Of a stretch of DNA of 64,000 nucleotides, positions 53,418 to 60,970 are shown in pieces (the first letter of the stretch is position 1; each line of letters begins with the position of its first letter). The stretch is from JAHCHG01 sp041394845. GTDB taxonomy: Bacteria; Acidobacteriota; Blastocatellia; Pyrinomonadales; Pyrinomonadaceae. The stretch lies in assembly GCA_041394845.1 (NCBI GenBank), contig JAWKHL010000001.1, forward strand, positions 1,798,001 through 1,862,000. Reading direction: 5' to 3'. Below the pieces are notes generated by a model, which worked only from the letters and a program-made list of their open reading frames with translations, made no database searches and had not been told where the DNA came from. The translations under genes were made by a program, and so were the position numbers.

Positions 53418-53454
53418 TTGTAACGAGTGTAGTTACAAATAAAGATAATGTCAA
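53416..53454 (-). promoter_or_regulatory. Rrf2-gene promoter and operator
   Basis: Perfect palindrome ATTTGTAAC-N7-GTTACAAAT (53416-53440). Promoter on the minus strand: TTGACA (53454-53449), 17-nt spacer, TACACT (53431-53426). The ATG begins 8 nt after the -10 box. The site covers the -10 box and the start codon, so binding would block initiation. Confidence 0.65.
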
Positions 53455-53511
53455 ACCGGCCGGCAATTTTTTTGCGGACCGGTTTGATCTGTTAAAGAAA
53501 AGGGATGGTTC

Positions 53512-53742
53512 CTAGCCGTTGGGAACGGCCTTTTCCTTATGCTGGGGCTGGATAACGTGGGTTTTCTTCTCATCGGCCGTCAGATCGGGATCAATCTCCC
53601 TGGCGGCATCGGCGTCGACATTTTTCGGTCGTTCGATGTCGCGGCTGTCGAGATCCTGCGCAAACTCCGAATGATCGCCGAAATCCTCGTTCTTTTCGGT
53701 CGCATTAATATCCGGATTGGGTATGTTTTGGACGTCCTGCAT
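53512..53742 (-). CDS. Small acidic hydrophilic protein
   Basis: 76 residues, no hydrophobic core (DHSEFAQDLDSRDIERPK). An excellent AAGGAG Shine-Dalgarno precedes ATG 53742, so it is probably expressed. No family recognised. Confidence 0.65.
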   Translation of the reverse strand: MQDVQNIPNPDINATEKNEDFGDHSEFAQDLDSRDIERPKNVDADAAREIDPDLTADEKKTHVIQPQHKEKAVPNG

Positions 53743-53778
53743 GTTTTTTCTCCTTTTCAAATAAATCCCCAAAAAGCC

Positions 53779-53982
53779 TTATCCCGATGTGCGGGACAAT
53801 CTTCCGGTTTCCATTTCGGAAATACCGGCCTTAACCTTTTTCCAAAATTCGGGGTCGTAATCCGATTTTGCCGACCGAGGTTCTTTGTCCGATTTCTCAC
53901 GCTCGGTCCGCTTTTTATTATTTCCGTAAACGATGTCCTGCAAGTTTTCTTCAAAAATGTTGAATTTAACTGATTTAAACAT
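53779..53982 (-). CDS. Small hydrophilic protein
   Basis: 67 residues, highly charged (NNKKRTEREKSDKEPRSAKS, then YDPEFWKKVKAGISEME). GGGGGGAG Shine-Dalgarno ahead of ATG 53982. A longer overlapping frame (to 54017) is rejected because it lacks a ribosome site. Confidence 0.6.
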   Translation of the reverse strand: MFKSVKFNIFEENLQDIVYGNNKKRTEREKSDKEPRSAKSDYDPEFWKKVKAGISEMETGRLSRTSG

Positions 53983-54279
53983 AATTTCTCCCCCCTTTTT
54001 CGGGATAATTTATCCAAAGTGCAAAAAATGTGCCGAAAGAGGTTTGAGAGCGGACCGTACCAACAGATTTGCCATTATGCTAAACCTTGAATTTACAGGA
54101 GCTTATGCTTTCAGAATGATACTTTTAATGAATTCGAAAAAGCCTTTTGAGGAACGGGTTTTTAAGATGTTTGTAACATAACGGAACATTAAAAATGTGT
54201 GGAATACGAACGCTTTCTTTTTCCGTCAAAAAAGGGCGGTTTGGATCAAAAAAGAGCCTTTTCGCCGAACAGGAGCGGA
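53983..54279. other. Intergenic space without recognisable gene
   Basis: Only a half-site TTTGTAAC near 54170 is notable; no coding or RNA gene seen. Confidence 0.5.
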
Positions 54280-55173
54280 CTAAAAAACCATCTCTTTCAA
54301 CTCCCGCAGGGAATCGTCGGCGATGATCTGAAAGGTTCGGACATTTTCCTTGTTCCCGATCTCGTCAGCCGTCAGCGAATCGCAGATGATCATCGCCGCC
54401 GCATTTAAACCTTTTTGCCATTCGTTTTCGGAAGTCGAGCGGACGATCAGCGAATCGGAGTCGATTTGAGCGGCCAAAAGCATCGTTTTGGCCATCATCA
54501 AAAAAGCGTCCCAACCCGAAACGACCGCTATCAGGTCTTCGGTTCGCGGCCGCTCCTGCCCCTCCATCGCATCGGAAACCGAACGGGAATTTAGATAAAA
54601 ACAGTTTTTTCCGGCGGGTAAAACCCTCTCCACCTTGGATTTTTCATCGCTCATGGCCACCAGGATCAAATCTTCGCCCTTGTAATTTTCACCCAATCCG
54701 TCGAGATCGGTTCCACGCACCGGGAGATCGGTCGCCTGCCTTATCTCCCCGACCAAAATCTCCCTCAGGCCGGAATCAGAATCAATGACCAGAATTTCTC
54801 TTGGTTTTTCCGAAGAAAACCAGATCGCCACCCGGGCCTGGATCTCACTTTTGGAAAACCCTTCCCCGTGTGCCTTTTTGAGAAATTCAGCGATCAAACC
54901 GTCCAGCCCCAACTCTCCCCTTTGCTCTTCCGGAACCGGCTCGCAAACGTAAAAGCCGCTCCCTTTTTTAAATTCGATCCAGCCCTGATCTGCCAGAATC
55001 TGGTAGGCTCCCGAAACAGTGTTGGGGTGAATCCGAAAACGGCGGGCGATCTCCTGTGTGCTCGGAAGTCTTTCCCCGACCGGCAGATCGCCGCTGGTGA
55101 TCCCGAGCGTGATCTGGGTGATGATCTGCTGGCGAACCGGGACTTCGGAGTTTTTGGAAATCCAGAATTTCAT
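54280..55173 (-). CDS. GntR family transcriptional regulator
   Basis: 297 residues. Winged HTH at 1-70 (QQIITQITLGITSGDLPVGERLPSTQ, then RRFRIHPNTVSGAYQILADQGW), joined to a C-terminal effector-type domain without a clear aminotransferase fold. ATG 55173 (MKFWISK) is chosen; the frame upstream is polar and unconserved. Confidence 0.9.
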   Translation of the reverse strand: MKFWISKNSEVPVRQQIITQITLGITSGDLPVGERLPSTQEIARRFRIHPNTVSGAYQILADQGWIEFKKGSGFYVCEPVPEEQRGELGLDGLIAEFLKKAHGEGFSKSEIQARVAIWFSSEKPREILVIDSDSGLREILVGEIRQATDLPVRGTDLDGLGENYKGEDLILVAMSDEKSKVERVLPAGKNCFYLNSRSVSDAMEGQERPRTEDLIAVVSGWDAFLMMAKTMLLAAQIDSDSLIVRSTSENEWQKGLNAAAMIICDSLTADEIGNKENVRTFQIIADDSLRELKEMVF

Positions 55174-55253
55174 TCGATTTCGAATTTGGGATGTCGGAAG
55201 GCGGATTTTTCCGCTTTCCGACCTTGATGTTGATTGAACCAATAATCGCTTTT

Positions 55254-56153
55254 TCAGCCTTTCAGGGCTTGGCGAAGGGCGTCTTCCAGTTTCGGAAATT
55301 GGAACTCGAAACCGGCTTCCTCCAACTTTTGCGGCAAAACTCGGGCGCCTTCCAGAAGCAGTCTTTGGCCCATCTCGCCGAACAACATTTTGATGCCGAA
55401 AGAGGGAACCGGGAGGATCGTCGGGCGATGCAAAACCTCTCCTAAGGTGTCGGTAAATTCTTTGTTCGGAACCGGATTCGGAGCCGTGGCATTGACGGGG
55501 CCGGTCAATTCATCGTTTTCCAGAGAAAAATGATAGGCCCGGATCAGATCGTCAAGTTCGATCCAGCTCATCCATTGTTCGCCGCTTCCGACCGTTCCGC
55601 CGACCCCGAACTTAAAGGGCGTCAGCATCTTTTCCAGCGCTCCGCCTTTTTTGGTCAAAACGACCCCGGTTCGCAAAAAAACCGTCCGGGCTCCGAACTC
55701 TCCCGCCTTGGCCGCTTCGTTTTCCCATTCCTCGCAGACTTCCGGCAAAAACCCCTCGCCTTTCTGGCTTTCCTCGGTCAAAACCTCATCTCCCCGATCG
55801 CCGTAAAAACCGATGGCCGAGGCCGACACAAAAGCCTTGGGCGGATTTTCCACCTTTCGAAAGGCATCCACCAATGTCCGGGTGCCGAGAACCCGGCTGT
55901 CGCGAATCCGGCGTTTTTTCTCCTCGGTCCAGGTTTCAGCGATATTCTCTCCGGCCAGATGGACGACGGCGTCGGTATTTTCCAGTTTGGCCAGATCTTC
56001 ATCGGCCACGCCCTCATGGGCGTCCCACTCGATCTCGTCCGCCTTTTCCGCTTTCGAACGCGAAACCCGGAAAACCTCGTGCCCTTTGGCCTTGAAGGTC
56101 GGAACCAGTTCGCCTCCGACCAAACCGCTGGCGCCGGTTATTACAATTTTCAT
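55254..56153 (-). CDS. TIGR01777-type NAD-dependent epimerase
   Basis: 299 residues. ITGASGLVGGELVPTF, VVHLAGENIAE, VSASAIGFYGDRGD and the C-terminal PSFGIKMLFGEM are characteristic. Often called SulA-like or cell-division-associated; function unclear. Confidence 0.93.
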   Translation of the reverse strand: MKIVITGASGLVGGELVPTFKAKGHEVFRVSRSKAEKADEIEWDAHEGVADEDLAKLENTDAVVHLAGENIAETWTEEKKRRIRDSRVLGTRTLVDAFRKVENPPKAFVSASAIGFYGDRGDEVLTEESQKGEGFLPEVCEEWENEAAKAGEFGARTVFLRTGVVLTKKGGALEKMLTPFKFGVGGTVGSGEQWMSWIELDDLIRAYHFSLENDELTGPVNATAPNPVPNKEFTDTLGEVLHRPTILPVPSFGIKMLFGEMGQRLLLEGARVLPQKLEEAGFEFQFPKLEDALRQALKG

Positions 56154-56213
56154 GATTTTTTCACCCTCCCTTGTTCTGTTCAGAATTTTTCGCCGACTTT
56201 TGATCCAAAATCT

Positions 56214-56591
56214 TTATTTCTCCCCCGGAGAATCATCCTTACCCTGAAGATCGTGGCGAACGAAATGAACCATCTTATTGATCTCGGCCTCGGTCAACTG
56301 GCGACCGAAGGCGGGCATCGGCAATTTGCCGTATTTGATCTGGTGATAGATTTCCTCGCGGGTCTTGGTGGCGGCGTCGCCGTAGCGGAGTGAAGGGATC
56401 ATTTTGCCGTCCACCTCTTTGCCGTCGGCCTCGGGACCGTGGCAGATCGCGCAGTTTTGCCGAAAGAGCGAGGCCTCATATGAATCGCTCTCGGCGATGA
56501 CAAATGATTTCCGGTTGGCCCGCCCCTCCGAACAAGCCAATACGGCCAAACCGATAAAAAGAATGAAAATTGCTAGTTTTAGATAATACAT
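56214..56591 (-). CDS. Lipoprotein cytochrome c
   Basis: 125 residues. Lipobox VLACSEG, haem motif NCAICHGPEADG, axial Met probably in KLPMPAFGRQL. An electron carrier in the periplasm. Confidence 0.92.
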   Translation of the reverse strand: MYYLKLAIFILFIGLAVLACSEGRANRKSFVIAESDSYEASLFRQNCAICHGPEADGKEVDGKMIPSLRYGDAATKTREEIYHQIKYGKLPMPAFGRQLTEAEINKMVHFVRHDLQGKDDSPGEK

Positions 56592-56610
56592 CTTTTGTAA
56601 AACCGTAAAT

Positions 56611-56687
56611 GGTGATGGGTGATAGGTGGTAGGTAATTTCAGATTTCAGATTTCCCATCACCAATCACCAATCACCCATCACTCACC
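56611..56687. repeat. Heptamer-repeat hairpin (GTGATGG type)
   Basis: GGTGATGGGTGATAGG at 56611 onward faces inverted units CCCATCACCAATCACC at 56653-56687. The right arm overlaps the thiG stop codon region. Confidence 0.75.
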
Positions 56688-57453
56688 TGATCGCCCCCTC
56701 GATCGGGCTCGAAGCCGAGGCGTAAAGGCGCTTCGGCATCCGGCCGGAAAGAAAGGCAAGGCGGCCGGCTTCGACGGCGAGTTTCATTCCTTCGGCCATC
56801 TGTGCCGGATTCTTCGCTTCGGCGATGGCGGTGTTCATCAAAATGGCGTCCGCGCCGAGTTCCATCGCCACGGCGGCGTCGCTCGGAACTCCGACGCCGG
56901 CATCGACGATGATGGTCGCGTCGGGAAGTTGTTCGCGCATGATCCGCAGGTTCGAAGGATTCTGGACGCCCATTCCCGAACCGATCGGCGAAGCCAGAGG
57001 CATCACCGCCGGGCAACCGGCATCGAGCAGTTTTTTGGCCATTATCAGGTCATCGGTAAAATACGGCAGAACGATAAAATTCTCCCTGACCAGAACCCGG
57101 GCCGCTTCGAGCGTTTGTTCGTTATCGGGCAAAAGCGTTACGGAATCGCCGATCACCTCGAGTTTGATCCAGTCGGTTTCCAGCGCCTCGCGGGCCAAAC
57201 GGGCCGTCCGAATCGCGTGTTCGGCGTCGTAACAACCGGCCGTATTGGGAAGGATCTGCATCGCCGGATCGAGATGGTCGAGAAACGATTCGGTCTTTCC
57301 GTCGAGCGGCACCCGGTTGACGGCGACCGTCACCATCTGAGCCCCGGAAGCCCGGTGCGCCGCTTTCATCTCATCAAAGGTCCGGTATTTCCCCGTTCCG
57401 ATGATCAGCCGCGAATTAAATGTCTTTCCCGCTATATTTAAAATATCAGTCAT
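56683..57453 (-). CDS. thiG: Thiazole synthase
   Basis: 256 residues. LIIGTGKYRTFDEM, TVAVNRVPL, NTAGCYDAEHA, DAGVGVPSDAAVAMELGADA and MNTAIAEAKNP. It forms the thiazole ring using ThiS-thiocarboxylate. Follows thiS. Confidence 0.97.
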   Translation of the reverse strand: MTDILNIAGKTFNSRLIIGTGKYRTFDEMKAAHRASGAQMVTVAVNRVPLDGKTESFLDHLDPAMQILPNTAGCYDAEHAIRTARLAREALETDWIKLEVIGDSVTLLPDNEQTLEAARVLVRENFIVLPYFTDDLIMAKKLLDAGCPAVMPLASPIGSGMGVQNPSNLRIMREQLPDATIIVDAGVGVPSDAAVAMELGADAILMNTAIAEAKNPAQMAEGMKLAVEAGRLAFLSGRMPKRLYASASSPIEGAIR

Positions 57454-57518
57454 AAATAATCGTAAAAATATTCCAGATTTGTTTCTTAAAATTTACAACA
57501 TAAGGGCGGCCAAAAGAA

Positions 57519-57578
57519 AATGCGGATTCGAAAACTAAGTTTTTCAAATCCGCAATCCAAAATCTGAAATCCGAAATC
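57519..57578. repeat. Hairpin and degenerate heptamer units between thiS and thiG
   Basis: GCGGATTCGAAAA and TTTTTCAAATCCGC make an imperfect hairpin, followed by AAATCCG/AAATCTG units. No TPP riboswitch motif was found in this spacer. Confidence 0.55.
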
Positions 57579-57581
57579 GAC

Positions 57582-57782
57582 TCATCCCCCGCCGACAAAA
57601 TGAACGATCTCGATCCGGTCCGATTCCCGGACCAGAATATTCTCCCAATCCCTTCGGCGGATCACCTCTTTATTGAGTTCGACCGCGATCCGTTTTTCCG
57701 GCAGGGAAAAATGTCTGAGCAATTGGGAGACGTTCAGTTCCCCGCCGATCTCTTTTGTTTCCCCGTTGATAAAAACCCTCAT
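57582..57782 (-). CDS. thiS: Sulfur carrier protein ThiS
   Basis: 66 residues with a terminal GG (VHFVGGG), the site of adenylation and thiocarboxylation. VFINGETKEIGG is the ubiquitin-like first strand. Donates sulfur to ThiG. Confidence 0.94.
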   Translation of the reverse strand: MRVFINGETKEIGGELNVSQLLRHFSLPEKRIAVELNKEVIRRRDWENILVRESDRIEIVHFVGGG

Positions 57783-57790
57783 AACCTTTT

Positions 57791-58747
57791 TCAGCCCTGC
57801 GAGATCACCCGGCGGATCTCCGTCTCTTCGCCATCGTACATCGCGCGGATGAACAAAACCGCCCGCCCCGCCTTGAAATGCGGCAGTTGAAGGTGAACGA
57901 CCGCAATTCCATTGCTATCAGTTTTGGCGTGAAAAATCAAAGGCCGGAAGGTTGAGCCGAGTATTTTAATAACGACGTGGGCCTTGGTCAGGCCGATCTC
58001 CGACTCGCCCCGGCCGACCAGAATATTAATGGTTTTTCGCTCCCCGCCCTTGAGGGTGATCTCATTTAACAAACTGACCGTCAGTTTGTCCGATGGAGGC
58101 GGCGGCTGATTCGCATTTTCCGATAAGATGACGACCGCCTCATCGGGCAAAATGGTTTCTTCCTCGATGATCTTGACCTCTTCGATCACCGGTTCGGCCA
58201 GAATCTTCGGCACTTCGAAGATCAGCCCGTCGGTCGGTTTGGGGATCGGGGCAATTTCGGGATCGTCTTCCAAATCCGCCTGCCTTTCAACCAAAACCGT
58301 TCTTTCCTTGAACACCAAAAGGGCCGGCATTTCATTGATGATCGGTTCGTTCTGAATGATCTGCGGAAGCGGGATGGTCTGGTTTTCGGGGAAAACGATG
58401 GTCTCGGCTTCGTGTTCGGGAACCGGGGGCGGTTCCGGGGCCTTGTCGGAAGACTCCTTCTGGGCGGCCGATTCCTTCATCGACATTCGCTTGAGATCCT
58501 CGATCCTTCCGGCCTGAATGGCGGCGCAGATCAGTTTATGCTGTCGCTGAAGGCGTTCTCCCAGAACTTGTTCGGTGAATGAACCGTCATCAAGCAGATC
58601 AGTATAGGGCGAGCGTTTGCTGGCCAAAATCGTGCCGCCGTCGTAGATCAGCGACAAGATGAAGGGAGTTCTCAAACCTTTATCCTCGGTTTGAACGTGG
58701 TACGTTGTCCCCTCATGTATAATATCTGTATTAAACCCGGTTATCAC
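57791..58747 (-). CDS. Unknown protein with N-terminal VQTED-type domain
   Basis: 318 residues. First 85: MITGFNTDIIHEGTTYHVQTEDKG and IYDGGTILASKRSPYTDLL. A variable proline/glutamate-rich linker (about 105-230) leads to an Ig-like C-terminal domain (GGERKTINILVGRGESE to FRPLIFHAKTDSNG). No function known; coupled to thiS by 8 bp. Confidence 0.75.
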   Translation of the reverse strand: MITGFNTDIIHEGTTYHVQTEDKGLRTPFILSLIYDGGTILASKRSPYTDLLDDGSFTEQVLGERLQRQHKLICAAIQAGRIEDLKRMSMKESAAQKESSDKAPEPPPVPEHEAETIVFPENQTIPLPQIIQNEPIINEMPALLVFKERTVLVERQADLEDDPEIAPIPKPTDGLIFEVPKILAEPVIEEVKIIEEETILPDEAVVILSENANQPPPPSDKLTVSLLNEITLKGGERKTINILVGRGESEIGLTKAHVVIKILGSTFRPLIFHAKTDSNGIAVVHLQLPHFKAGRAVLFIRAMYDGEETEIRRVISQG

Positions 58748-58945
58748 TTTTTAGTATTTTTGCAATTAAAGTTTGGCGAGAAATTGTTGGTTCGGCACAG
58801 AAAAAATGCCCTGATAATAAAAATTATCACAGGCGTTCGGCGGCGGTCAACGAATTTTCTCTTCCGGCCGGGGAAAACCCAAAAGCGTTTGTTGGTTTGT
58901 TTGCCACATTTTATCCGATATTTACGGCTCAAAAAAGATGTTGCC

Positions 58946-58974
58946 TTGACACTCCAATCGGCTTAACTTACGAT
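58946..58974 (+). promoter_or_regulatory. Predicted promoter of the nuo operon
   Basis: TTGACA (58946-58951), 17-nt spacer, TACGAT (58969-58974). About 90 nt lie between the expected start site and the nuoA ATG. The rest of the 58748-59071 gap shows no gene. Confidence 0.55.
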
Positions 58975-59071
58975 TGAAATTGTGCAATAATTCTCAATCT
59001 TAAATATATCGTTTTTTCTTTATTTTTGGGCGGCTTAAAGCCAAATTTTGGAAGGAATTTTAAAGCTTTCT

Positions 59072-59560
59072 ATGAGTGAATTCAATTTATTCGATTATGC
59101 CCCTATCGCTTTGATGTTTGTCGTGGCCATGGGTTTCGCGGCCAGTCAGATTTTGGTCACTCAACTGATCGGCCCGCGCAAGCGAACGGCAACAAAATTG
59201 ATGCCCTATGAATGCGGAAAAGATCCGGTCGGTTCGGCCCGCGACCGTTTCTCGATCAAATTCTACACGGTCGCCGTCATTTTTCTCCTGTTCGACATCG
59301 AAGTTCTGTTCATGGTTCCCTTCGCCGTCGCCTTCAAAACACTGCTCGGCGAAGAAAGGCTCGGAGCCGCCGCCTACGGAACCATCGCTTTGATCGAAAT
59401 TCTGATCTTCATCGCCACCTTCATCATCGGATATATATATGTTTGGAAAAAAGGCACCTTCGACTGGGGCGAACAGGCGCGCGCCGAAGCCAGAGCCGAG
59501 TCTCATGCTCTGCTCAACAAAAAGCAACAGAAGATCGAACAGTTAAAACGGGCCGCTTAG
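59072..59560 (+). CDS. nuoA: NADH-quinone oxidoreductase subunit A
   Basis: 162 residues, three membrane helices, with the conserved loop KLMPYECGKDPVGSARDRF between helices one and two. The C-terminal tail (about 40 residues, charged) is longer than usual. Complex I membrane arm. ATG 59072 chosen over TTG 59048. Confidence 0.95.
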   Translation: MSEFNLFDYAPIALMFVVAMGFAASQILVTQLIGPRKRTATKLMPYECGKDPVGSARDRFSIKFYTVAVIFLLFDIEVLFMVPFAVAFKTLLGEERLGAAAYGTIALIEILIFIATFIIGYIYVWKKGTFDWGEQARAEARAESHALLNKKQQKIEQLKRAA

Positions 59561-59708
59561 GGATTTTGGGTTTTAGATTTTGGATTTTGGATTTCAAAAC
59601 AGCCAATTAATTTAAGATCCGAATCCGAACATTTTTATAACCAGAGATTTTAGATCTTGGATCTTTTAAACCGGAAAATCCGAAATCTAAAATCCCCAAT
59701 CTAAAATG
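59557..59708. repeat. Heptamer-repeat arrays between nuoA and nuoB
   Basis: GATTTTGGATTTTGG type units at about 59574-59596 with inverse units AAAATCCG..AAATCTAAAATCC at 59678-59708. The right arm ends 6 nt before nuoB ATG, displacing any Shine-Dalgarno. Confidence 0.75.
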
Positions 59709-59713
59709 GAATT

Positions 59714-60361
59714 ATGGGTTTAGAAAATAAATTATTCGAATCACTGCCGGACATTTTAACGGTCAAACTCGATGCCGTCGTCAACTGGGCGCGGAAATCT
59801 TCGCTCTGGCCGGCGACCTTCGGTTTGGCCTGTTGCGCGATCGAAATGATGAATTCGGTCAGCGCCCGCAACGATCTGTCGCGGTTCGGCGCCGAAACCT
59901 TTCGGGCCAGCCCCCGACAGGCCGATGTGATGATCGTTTCGGGACGGGTTTCCCGCAAAATGGCTCCGGTTCTGCGCCGGATCTACGATCAGATGCCCGA
60001 ACCGAAATGGGTCATTTCGATGGGTGCCTGCGCCACCTCGGGAGGGGTTTTCGATAATTATGCGATCGTCCAGGGGGTGGACAAAGTCGTGCCGGTCGAT
60101 GTTTACATTCCGGGGTGTCCGCCGCGTCCCGAGATGCTGATTCACGCCATTATGATGTTGCAGGAAAAGGTGATGAAGGAGTCGGTCAAGGAACGCCGCG
60201 ACACCATCGAAAACGAATCAAGGGTTTCCATCGTTCCCGGAACCTTGCCGGTTACCGAGGGAACCAACCTCGAAAAGCTGACCAAAGAAGAGGTCGCCAA
60301 AAAAGAGGTTTCGCGCCCCTATTCGATCCCGTCGCGACACGAAAAAAGACGTTCATCATAA
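59714..60361 (+). CDS. nuoB: NADH-quinone oxidoreductase subunit B
   Basis: 215 residues. N2 iron-sulfur cluster cysteines in FGLACCAIEMM, GACATSGG and PGCPPRPE. Complex I peripheral arm. Extended C-terminal tail of about 45 residues. Confidence 0.97.
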   Translation: MGLENKLFESLPDILTVKLDAVVNWARKSSLWPATFGLACCAIEMMNSVSARNDLSRFGAETFRASPRQADVMIVSGRVSRKMAPVLRRIYDQMPEPKWVISMGACATSGGVFDNYAIVQGVDKVVPVDVYIPGCPPRPEMLIHAIMMLQEKVMKESVKERRDTIENESRVSIVPGTLPVTEGTNLEKLTKEEVAKKEVSRPYSIPSRHEKRRSS

Positions 60362-60370
60362 AAAAATTCG

Positions 60371-60399
60371 GCGGTGAAGGTTTTATTCGCCGCTTTTTA
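60371..60399 (+). terminator. Terminator-like hairpin between nuoB and nuoC
   Basis: GCGGTGAA (60371-60378) pairs with TTCGCCGC (60386-60393) with one G-U pair, 7-nt loop, then TTTTT. It is inside the operon, so it may attenuate distal genes rather than end transcription. Confidence 0.55.
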
Positions 60400-60414
60400 T
60401 TTATCCGGAAAAAT

Positions 60415-60900
60415 ATGGCTGATACCAAAGTTTTGCACGAATTCGTCGAAAAGTTGAAAGCGGAAAACTCCGCCTGGATCGCCGAAGTCGTCGATGCGCT
60501 CGGAGAGGTGACGGTCATCGTCCCGCGCGAGTCGATCGTCGATGTCTGCTGGGTTTTGAAATCGAAACACGGTTTCAATATGCTGGCCGATCTGTGCGGC
60601 GCCGATCGCGGCCCCGAGGAAGATCCGCGTTTCGAGGTCAACTATCATCTGTTTTCGACCACTCATCACAACCGGCTCCGGCTCAAGGTTTTGTTGAGCG
60701 AGGATGAACCGAACGTCCCGACGGTGGTTTCGGTCTGGAAAACGGCCAACTGGCACGAACGCGAAACCTATGATCTGGTCGGCGTCATCTTCGACGGGCA
60801 TCCGGATCTCAGGCGAATTCTTTTGCCATCGGATTTCGACGGCCACGCTTTGAGGAAGGATTATCCCTTGCGCGGTTTCGAACCGTACAGTTTAACCTAA
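60415..60900 (+). CDS. nuoC: NADH-quinone oxidoreductase subunit C
   Basis: 161 residues. ERETYDLVGVIFDGHPDLRRILLPSDFDGHALRKDYPL is the conserved NuoC C-terminus (given in full in protein, residues about 118-155). ATG 60415 (MADTKVL) chosen; a longer frame that overlaps nuoB is a shadow. Confidence 0.95.
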   Translation: MADTKVLHEFVEKLKAENSAWIAEVVDALGEVTVIVPRESIVDVCWVLKSKHGFNMLADLCGADRGPEEDPRFEVNYHLFSTTHHNRLRLKVLLSEDEPNVPTVVSVWKTANWHERETYDLVGVIFDGHPDLRRILLPSDFDGHALRKDYPLRGFEPYSLT

Positions 60901-60903
60901 AAA

Positions 60904-60964
60904 GTGATGGGTGATGGGTGATGGGTAAACTGATTCCCATCACCCATCACCCATCACCCATCAC
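60904..60964. repeat. Heptamer-repeat hairpin (GTGATGG type) between nuoC and nuoD
   Basis: Three GTGATGG units (60904-60926) face four inverted units (60935-60964): about 22 perfectly paired bases with a 8-nt loop. The hairpin starts 3 nt after the nuoC stop and ends 6 nt before the nuoD ATG. Confidence 0.9.
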
Positions 60965-60970
60965 AAAAAT

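Noticed and set aside
53757..54017. 86-codon frame overlapping the small-protein gene
   Set aside because: The alternative frame 53779-53982 has the good Shine-Dalgarno and typical composition.
57454..57581. TPP riboswitch before thiG
   Set aside because: No CTGAGA or ACCTGA-type aptamer motif is present.
60115..60414. Upstream extension of nuoC overlapping nuoB
   Set aside because: NuoC homology begins at MADTKVL; the extension is nuoB read out of frame.
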